Below are positions 1 to 4,376 of a stretch of 6,655 bases of DNA, in pieces. This stretch comes from Burkholderiales bacterium UBA2459 (GTDB lineage Bacteria; Pseudomonadota; Gammaproteobacteria; Burkholderiales; Burkholderiaceae_E), in the NCBI GenBank assembly GCA_002342365.1, contig DDPV01000015.1, forward strand, positions 12,817 to 19,471, written 5' to 3'. Made by a program: the position numbers and the translations under genes. Within the stretch, counting starts at the first letter, position 1. Every line of letters begins with the position of its first letter. The notes under the pieces are model-generated. The model worked only from the letters and a program-made list of their open reading frames with translations. It was not told where the DNA came from and ran no database searches.

Positions 1-276
1 GCCGACGAGGCTCATGCGCTTGGCTTGTTGCATCAGGTGCATGATGACGAGGCCTTGCAGCAAGCAGCAACCTCCTGGATCGAGACGCTTGCCCAAGGTC
101 CGACGCTTGCCTACGGCCACATCAAGAAAGCCTTGCTCGCTTCGAGCTTAAATGGCTTATCAACGCAGCTCGATGTGGAATCAGGTTTGCAGGTCTTGTG
201 CCAGAGCACCGAGGATCACAAGGAGGCGGCGATCGCTTTTGTCGAAAAGCGCGCTGCGCGGTTTCAGGGACGTTAG
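1..276 (+). CDS. Enoyl-CoA hydratase/isomerase family protein, C-terminal part (5' end outside window)
   Basis: The frame is open from the first base to TAG at 274-276, giving the last 91 residues of a crotonase-fold enzyme (family usual length about 260). Such enzymes hydrate or isomerise enoyl-CoA thioesters in the cytoplasm, in fatty-acid or aromatic-acid breakdown. Visible C-terminal hallmarks are A-x-x-LGLLHQV at visible residues 4-13, LAQGPTLAYGHIKKAL at about 30-45, QLDVE at 56-60, and the ending EDHKEAAIAFVEKRAARFQGR. The ending matches the family pattern 'D-H-x-E-G-x-x-A-F-x-E-K-R-x-x-x-F-x-G', except that the usual Gly after Glu is Ala here. The GPTxAYxxIK stretch recalls the PaaG-like branch (phenylacetate pathway isomerase), but the catalytic region lies outside the window, so the exact reaction is open. 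The DUF1330 gene follows after 23 bp and is probably co-transcribed. Confidence 0.88.
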   Translation, partial: ADEAHALGLLHQVHDDEALQQAATSWIETLAQGPTLAYGHIKKALLASSLNGLSTQLDVESGLQVLCQSTEDHKEAAIAFVEKRAARFQGR

Positions 277-299
277 CAAACAGGCTGAAGGAACATGCG

Positions 300-599
300 A
301 TGACGGCTTACTTCATCGTTGAAATTGATACAGTCGACGAGGCGTTGATGGCCGAGTACCGCAGTCACACTCCCGCGATGGTGCAAGCATTCGGCGGGCG
401 GTTCCTGGTGCGGGGCGGAGAAAGTGAAACGCTTGAAGGTCAGTGGGAACCCAAGCGCTTGGTGGTTTTGGAATTTCCCAGCCTCGAAGCTGCCAAAAAG
501 TTCTATCATTCAGATCAATATAAACCTTTGCTCGAGATGCGAAAAAAGGCCGGTCACTCCAAGGTGGTGTTGGTGCAAGGCGCTGAAGCGACAGGCTGA
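300..599 (+). CDS. DUF1330 domain protein (small dimeric alpha+beta barrel type)
   Basis: A 99-residue protein matching the DUF1330 family (PF07045), which has a ferredoxin-like, dimeric alpha+beta barrel fold and no firmly assigned reaction. Visible family marks are YFIVEIDTVD at residues 4-13, Y20 with a following HTP, the GGRFLVRGG core at 32-40, LEGQWEPKRLVVLEFPS at 45-61, EAAKKFYHSDQYKP at 63-76 and a closing VVLVQG at 89-94. Its length is normal for the family. The ATG at 300 is chosen because AAGGA lies at 288-292 with a 7-base spacer and the homology begins right after it. A longer in-frame reading from 198 would overlap the enoyl-CoA hydratase and adds no family sequence. It probably shares a transcript with that gene, which might hint at a role with acyl-CoA or carboxylic-acid intermediates, but this is inference. 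It ends 18 bp from the converging MFS gene. Confidence 0.9.
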   Translation: MTAYFIVEIDTVDEALMAEYRSHTPAMVQAFGGRFLVRGGESETLEGQWEPKRLVVLEFPSLEAAKKFYHSDQYKPLLEMRKKAGHSKVVLVQGAEATG

Positions 600-617
600 G
601 TCTGCAGGCGAGAACCG

Positions 618-1847
618 CTATGCATCAAGTGGCTTCAATCGCATGCGGCTATGGGCGAACCAGGCAAGCGCGCCAATCACCAGGGCGGCTGCAGAACTCA
701 GCGCCATGGCGAGCAAGGAATGCATCACCGCGGGCACGAGTACCCCGGCCACCAGACTGTTGGAGACGCCGCCGATGAAGCTTTGCATCGAAGAGGCCAT
801 GCCGCGGCGTGAAGGATAAAGATCGATGGCACGGACGGTGACAGCCGGAACCATCAGCGCCCATCCGAGTGTGTAAACACCAATCGGCGCGATTGCCATC
901 CACACCGATCCGGGATAAGCGAGCGTTAAAGCGATGTTCAAAGCGCTTGCCGCCGCGCCGATCCAAAGCCCAAGCACGACTTGGCGCATCGGCGGGAAGC
1001 GTCCCGATAAGCGACTGCTCAGGGCCGAGCCAATCATCATCCCGGCAACGGTGACGACGAAAAGCCAGTAGTACTGATCCGGTTCAAGCCTCAGGTGCAC
1101 CCCAAGAAACTGTGCAGCACCGAGCACATAGAGAAAAAAGCCATTGAACGGTAGCGCGCTGCTAACACAAAGCAACAAAAAGCGCGGTGAACTGAGCATC
1201 GTTCGATAGGCTTTGAACATCGGGGCAAGCGCTATGCTTTGCCGGTGTTCAGGCTTTAGCGATTCAGGCAACAGGCTTGCCTGCAGCACCAGCAAGAGGC
1301 CACTCAAACCTGCTAAAAACCAGAACACAGCTTCCCAGCCCAAACGGATAAACACGAGGCCACCGATCCACGGCGCAATTGCTGGGGCTACACCGAAAAA
1401 AATGGCGACGATCGAAAGCATGCGCTGCGCGTCTTCTGGCGGAAACAAATCGCGAACCATGGCGCGGGAAACCACCATTCCGACGCCAGCACAAAGTCCT
1501 TGTAAACATCGAAAGAAGAGCAAAGCGTCGATCGTTGTGGCCAGAGCGCAACCGATCGATGCCAGCGAAAACATGGCGAGTCCTGCGAGCACCACCGGTT
1601 TGCGGCCGACGGCATCGGAAATTGAGCCGTGAAACAGGTTCATGACCGCAAAAGCGATCAGGTAAACCGATAGGCTTTGCTGCATTTGCACCGGCGTGGC
1701 TTGTAGCGAGCGAGCGATCCCCTCGAACGCGGGCAAGTAGGTATCGATGGCAAACGGCCCGACTGAGCTCAAGGCTGCAAGCAACAAGGCCCAGCCAAGG
1801 CGCTGACGTCCCGAGATTAGGGACTGTGAGGCGGATGCTTCAGCCAT
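618..1847 (-). CDS. Bcr/CflA family MFS drug-resistance transporter (DHA1, 12 TM)
   Basis: A complete 409-residue major facilitator protein, normal for the Bcr/CflA branch (TIGR00710 type) of the 12-helix drug:H+ antiporters of the inner membrane, which export compounds such as bicyclomycin, chloramphenicol or sulfonamides. Visible marks are IDTYLPA at residues 34-40 at the end of helix 1, loop 2-3 motif A GSISDAVGRK at 74-83, the helix-4 signature RCLQGLCAGVGMVVSRAMVRD at 113-133, and the antiporter motif C-like GVAPAIAPWIGG at 152-163. Hydrophobic segments then continue to about residue 397, with a longer polar central loop at about 193-218. ATG at 1845-1847 is the only Met before residue 54. 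Its ribosome site is weak (AGGA at 1860-1863, about 12 bases away). The DUF2256 gene lies 78 bp upstream on the same strand and could share its transcript. The substrate cannot be inferred. Confidence 0.93.
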   Translation of the reverse strand: MAEASASQSLISGRQRLGWALLLAALSSVGPFAIDTYLPAFEGIARSLQATPVQMQQSLSVYLIAFAVMNLFHGSISDAVGRKPVVLAGLAMFSLASIGCALATTIDALLFFRCLQGLCAGVGMVVSRAMVRDLFPPEDAQRMLSIVAIFFGVAPAIAPWIGGLVFIRLGWEAVFWFLAGLSGLLLVLQASLLPESLKPEHRQSIALAPMFKAYRTMLSSPRFLLLCVSSALPFNGFFLYVLGAAQFLGVHLRLEPDQYYWLFVVTVAGMMIGSALSSRLSGRFPPMRQVVLGLWIGAAASALNIALTLAYPGSVWMAIAPIGVYTLGWALMVPAVTVRAIDLYPSRRGMASSMQSFIGGVSNSLVAGVLVPAVMHSLLAMALSSAAALVIGALAWFAHSRMRLKPLDA

Positions 1848-1925
1848 GCTGGGTCAAAGTCCTGTCGTCGGTAGCAAGCAAAACGGGGGCGAGCAGAAGC
1901 TGCCGAGCATGGGGGCCAAGCCCTT

Positions 1926-2132
1926 CTAAGCCAAGGGTTTAGGCAGATTACGCGAGCGATTTGAAGGCATGCTCCCGTCTGCTTGGATGGACTTGTTCTT
2001 TCGGCATCGCTCCGAACAGTACAACACCTGATCCCAATTCTTGGCCCAGTGCTTGCGCCAAGTCATGGCGAGTCCACAAACGGCGCAGGACTTGGAGGGA
2101 AGCTTGGCTTTGTTGCCACGAAAACTTTGCAT
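1926..2132 (-). CDS. DUF2256 family small zinc-ribbon-like protein
   Basis: A 68-residue protein matching DUF2256 (PF10013), small bacterial proteins of unknown function. The core is unmistakable: LPSKSCAVCG at residues 11-20, TWRKHWAKNWDQV at 24-36 and YCSERCRKNK at 38-47. The four cysteines C16, C19, C39 and C43 (C-x2-C and C-x3-C) form a likely Zn-binding treble-clef or ribbon. The last 20 residues are a polar, low-complexity tail. The ATG at 2130-2132 puts the conserved core 10 residues in, as expected, though no good Shine-Dalgarno is visible. The start faces the yqhA start across only 20 bp, so its promoter must overlap the yqhA coding region. The MFS gene follows 78 bp downstream on the same strand. 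Family members are, as I recall, often found near photolyase/cryptochrome-type genes. None is in this window. Confidence 0.88.
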   Translation of the reverse strand: MQSFRGNKAKLPSKSCAVCGLAMTWRKHWAKNWDQVLYCSERCRKNKSIQADGSMPSNRSRNLPKPLA

Positions 2133-2140
2133 GGTTCGAT

Positions 2141-2145
2141 GAGGA
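2141..2145 (+). promoter_or_regulatory. Ribosome binding site for yqhA
   Basis: GAGGA sits 7 bases before ATG 2153. It decides the start: the frame stays open leftward to 1961, but that part overlaps the well-conserved DUF2256 gene on the other strand and has no family similarity. Confidence 0.75.
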
Positions 2146-2152
2146 TTATTTC

Positions 2153-2767
2153 ATGATTCACGATCAACAACGCGATCAAAGCCCTCGCCAAGCCGGCCAC
2201 AGTACAAACCCATCCTTGCGCGGACTGCCTGCGCTTATTTTTGCCAGCCGCTGGCTCCAGCTGCCGCTTTATCTGGGCCTGATCGTCGCGCAGGCGGTGT
2301 ATGTGGTCCTCTTTGTCCAGGAGCTCAGCCATTTGGTGCCGGTGTTATGGGACGCAAATGCGCTGGACAACACAGCCAATACGCTTGGCTTGATCGCCAA
2401 AAACAAAGAGATTGTCGTGATGTTGATGGTGTTGTCGCTTATCGACGTGGTGATGATTTCGAATCTGCTCATCATGGTGATCATTGGCGGCTATGAAACC
2501 TTTGTTTCTCGCCTCGACCTGGAAGGACACCCCGATCAGCCCGAATGGCTCTCTCATGTCAATGCCAATGTCTTGAAGGTGAAGCTCGCCACTGCGATCA
2601 TTGGCATTTCATCGATTCATTTGCTCAAGACCTTCATTTCGGCCGAATCGCTCAGTGATAAAACCATGCTGTGGCAAACGGTGATTCACCTTGCTTTTAT
2701 TGTTTCGGCGCTTTCAATCGCCTGGATCGACCGCATGTTGTCAGGCGCATCAAGCCAAGCGCACTGA
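2153..2767 (+). CDS. yqhA: YqhA/UPF0114 family inner-membrane protein
   Basis: A 204-residue integral membrane protein of the UPF0114/YqhA family (PF03350, TIGR00645), whose function is not settled. Four hydrophobic segments are visible at about residues 36-56, 88-112, 144-163 and 174-192. Family marks are FASRW at 30-34, SLIDVVMISNLLIMVIIGGYETFVS at about 95-119, LDLEG at 121-125, K142-x-KLATAIIGISSIHLL at 144-158, and WQTVIHLAFIVSALSIAWIDR ending at 194. Compared with E. coli YqhA (about 164 residues, from memory) it has an extra hydrophilic N-terminus of roughly 28 residues, rich in Gln, Arg and Asp, and a longer loop after helix 1 (about 62-86). The start is fixed by GAGGA at 2141-2145. 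The PhoD-like gene begins 11 bp after the TGA stop, so the two probably form one transcript and may be translationally coupled. Confidence 0.92.
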   Translation: MIHDQQRDQSPRQAGHSTNPSLRGLPALIFASRWLQLPLYLGLIVAQAVYVVLFVQELSHLVPVLWDANALDNTANTLGLIAKNKEIVVMLMVLSLIDVVMISNLLIMVIIGGYETFVSRLDLEGHPDQPEWLSHVNANVLKVKLATAIIGISSIHLLKTFISAESLSDKTMLWQTVIHLAFIVSALSIAWIDRMLSGASSQAH

Positions 2768-2778
2768 CGCTTTTTGCC

Positions 2779-4164
2779 ATGCACCGAATCGTCTTGATTT
2801 TTCTGTTGCTTGCTGCTTGGATACCGCAGAGTCAAGCCTCACAGTCTGTCGGTCTTGGCGAGACCAGACCAAAACCTTCAGCCGAGCTCTTGCGTTCGGG
2901 TCCGATGGCAGGTTTCACCGATATGCAATCCACGACGATATGGTTGCAGACCGAAACCCCTGCCAAGGTTGAACTCAGTTACTGGCCGAGACTGTCAGGG
3001 CCTGCCAAGCGCACGGTATCGCAGTATCAGACTCAGGCGCTTACCTCAAACACGGCGCATCTACGGATTCAAGATCTGCAAGCGGGCCAGGTCTACGACA
3101 CAAGTCTGCGTATTGACGGCAAGCAAGTGCTTGCCGCTGGACAATTCAGTTTCTCAACCCCCTCGCATTGGCAATATCGCAGCGAGCCGCCGGCCTTTAC
3201 CCTTTTGGCTGGCTCCTGCCACTACACCAACGACCCCCAAACCGATCGGCCAGGGCCTGCTTTTGGCGGCGGTTATGAAATTTTTTCGGCTATGGCGCAG
3301 CTGAATCCGGCGGTCACGCTCTGGCTGGGCGACAACATTTATCTGCGTGAAACCGACTGGCACAGCGCCGAAGGCATCGACAGTCGCTATCGCAAATCGA
3401 GGGCTTTGCCAGCGCTGCAAACGCTCTTGCGAACCGGGCAGCATTGGGCAACCTGGGATGACCACGACTTCGGACCCAATGATTCCAACAGCAGCTACCC
3501 GCTTGCAGACCAGTCCAAACAGATTTTTCAGCGCTATTGGGCCAACCGATCCTATGGCTCAAGCCAGCTGCCAGGGATTCAGACGATCATGAGTCTGCAC
3601 GACGTGGATGTTTTCATGCTCGATAACCGCAGCTTTCGCGACGATGCATTCAAGGGCCCTCCAGGGCAGCGTCGACAGTTTGGCGAGGAACAAATGCGAT
3701 GGCTGCGCAATGCGCTTGCGAACTCACGTGCAAACTTCAAGATCGTCGCTGCTGGCGGTCAGTTCCTCAACGAGAACAATCCCTTTGAGGGCTGGCTCTG
3801 GTATCCGAGCGAACGCGAGTCGTTTTTGAAGTGGCTCGAAGACGAAGCAATTCCTGGCGTGATGTTTTTAAGCGGTGACCGCCATCACAGCGTCTTGATG
3901 CACAGCCTTGGCAAAAAGGGCTACGCGTTTTGGGAGTTGACTTGCTCACCACTCACCGCAGGCACCTATCCGGCGCATGAGCGGGACCTGAATAATCCGA
4001 TGACACAAGCGGGCACGCTGGTCACCCAGCGCAACTTTTGTGCGATTCGGGTTGAAGGCAGCACGAAAGAGCGTCGGCTACGATTGCAGGTAAGGGCAAG
4101 CGATGGAGCCGTGCTTTGGGAGCGGGTGCTTGAGCAAAACATGCTGGGTTTCAAAAATCCTTGA
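2779..4164 (+). CDS. Secreted PhoD-like alkaline phosphatase/phosphodiesterase
   Basis: A 461-residue exported metallophosphoesterase of the PhoD family (PF09423), which cleaves phosphate mono- or diesters outside the inner membrane. A Sec signal peptide is clear: basic start HR, hydrophobic core at residues 4-15, and SQA just before a likely cut after A20. I see no twin-arginine motif, although many PhoD enzymes are Tat substrates. Residues about 35-128 look like the N-terminal beta-sandwich domain. The catalytic domain follows with the expected metal-site motifs in order: GSCHY 145-149 (C147), LGDNIY 183-188 (D185, Y188), WDDHDFGPND 226-235, LDNRSFR 281-287, SGDRHHS 365-371, and ELTCSPLTAG 386-395. 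All key residues appear intact. ATG 2779 gives the signal peptide directly but has no visible Shine-Dalgarno. It lies 11 bp past the yqhA stop, suggesting reinitiation by ribosomes finishing yqhA. The natural substrate is unknown. Confidence 0.92.
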   Translation: MHRIVLIFLLLAAWIPQSQASQSVGLGETRPKPSAELLRSGPMAGFTDMQSTTIWLQTETPAKVELSYWPRLSGPAKRTVSQYQTQALTSNTAHLRIQDLQAGQVYDTSLRIDGKQVLAAGQFSFSTPSHWQYRSEPPAFTLLAGSCHYTNDPQTDRPGPAFGGGYEIFSAMAQLNPAVTLWLGDNIYLRETDWHSAEGIDSRYRKSRALPALQTLLRTGQHWATWDDHDFGPNDSNSSYPLADQSKQIFQRYWANRSYGSSQLPGIQTIMSLHDVDVFMLDNRSFRDDAFKGPPGQRRQFGEEQMRWLRNALANSRANFKIVAAGGQFLNENNPFEGWLWYPSERESFLKWLEDEAIPGVMFLSGDRHHSVLMHSLGKKGYAFWELTCSPLTAGTYPAHERDLNNPMTQAGTLVTQRNFCAIRVEGSTKERRLRLQVRASDGAVLWERVLEQNMLGFKNP

Positions 4165-4206
4165 GTTTTCGATGCGAAGCGTCCGAGAGCTGTGATTTTC
4201 ACCTGA

Positions 4207-4227
4207 CCGGACCGCGAACCGGTCCGG
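4207..4227 (+). terminator. Possible intrinsic terminator hairpin after the PhoD-like gene
   Basis: CCGGACCG (4207-4214) and CGGTCCGG (4220-4227) form a perfect 8-bp GC-rich stem with a 5-base loop CGAAC, 42 bases after the stop codon. TGTGA at 4191-4195 and TCACA at 4232-4236 could add an outer, interrupted stem. The weakness is the tail: GCCGTCACAATTTGTT follows, so there is no immediate T-run. It may be a modest terminator, a mRNA-end stabiliser, or a protein site. Confidence 0.4.
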
Positions 4228-4228
4228 G

Positions 4229-4268
4229 CCGTCACAATTTGTTCATCATCATGTAGCAGAGTTGTGAT
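4229..4268 (+). promoter_or_regulatory. Weak Pho-box-like tandem repeats upstream of the receptor
   Basis: Written in steps of 11 from 4229, the bases read CCGTCACAATT, TGTTCATCATC, ATGTAGCAGAG and TTGTGATCTTC. The first seven positions of each step recall the PhoB half-site CTGTCAT, which repeats every 11 bp in known Pho boxes. The first step matches best (C-GTCA, 5 exact of 7), while the others match 3 to 5 positions. The gene neighbour, a PhoD-like phosphatase, makes phosphate control plausible, but the match is weak and partly overlaps the possible outer stem of the hairpin. Confidence 0.22.
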
Positions 4269-4364
4269 CTTCCTAACTGAGAACCGAGTGCTTTCTGTAA
4301 GTGAAAGAGCATTGAAACGATGGCTCAAGCGTAACTAGGCTGAATCGCCCGAAACATTTAATTG

Positions 4365-4370
4365 AAAGGA
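4365..4370 (+). promoter_or_regulatory. Ribosome binding site that supports the GTG start of the receptor
   Basis: AAAGGA lies 6 bases before GTG 4377, within a purine-rich run GAAAGGAAAGG. No ATG in this frame gives a full signal peptide, so the GTG is the likely start. Confidence 0.75.
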
Positions 4371-4376
4371 AAGGCT

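Larger units (their letters stand above)
4165..4376. other. Intergenic spacer between PhoD-like gene and TonB-dependent receptor
   Basis: The only sizeable non-coding gap in the window (212 bp). From left to right it holds a GC-rich hairpin (4207-4227), a stretch with weak 11-bp-spaced repeats (4229-4268), an AT-richer leader with no convincing -35/-10 pair, and the receptor's ribosome binding site (4365-4370). A TTGAAA at 4312-4317 could be a -35 element, but nothing good lies 16-18 bases downstream. I found no tRNA or known riboswitch pattern by eye. The receptor probably has its own promoter here. Confidence 0.6.

Noticed and set aside
198..299. Leftward extension of the DUF1330 gene by 34 codons
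   Set aside because: It overlaps the end of the enoyl-CoA hydratase frame, and AAGGA at 288-292 marks ATG 300, where the family homology begins.
600..617. Possible bidirectional terminator between the converging DUF1330 and MFS genes
   Set aside because: The 18-bp gap and its flanks hold no stem longer than 3-4 bp and no T-run.
1213..1632. 139-codon plus-strand open frame opposite the MFS gene
   Set aside because: Its composition (Arg, Ser, Lys, Pro rich, no domain) is that of an antisense shadow. The minus frame carries all the MFS motifs.
1961..2152. In-frame leftward extension of the yqhA gene by 64 codons
   Set aside because: It overlaps the clear DUF2256 gene on the opposite strand, has no similarity to UPF0114, and a good ribosome site (2141-2145) precedes ATG 2153.
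4312..4340. TTGAAA as a -35 box for the receptor gene
   Set aside because: No acceptable -10 hexamer occurs 16-18 bases downstream (the bases there read ACTAGG or CTAGGC).
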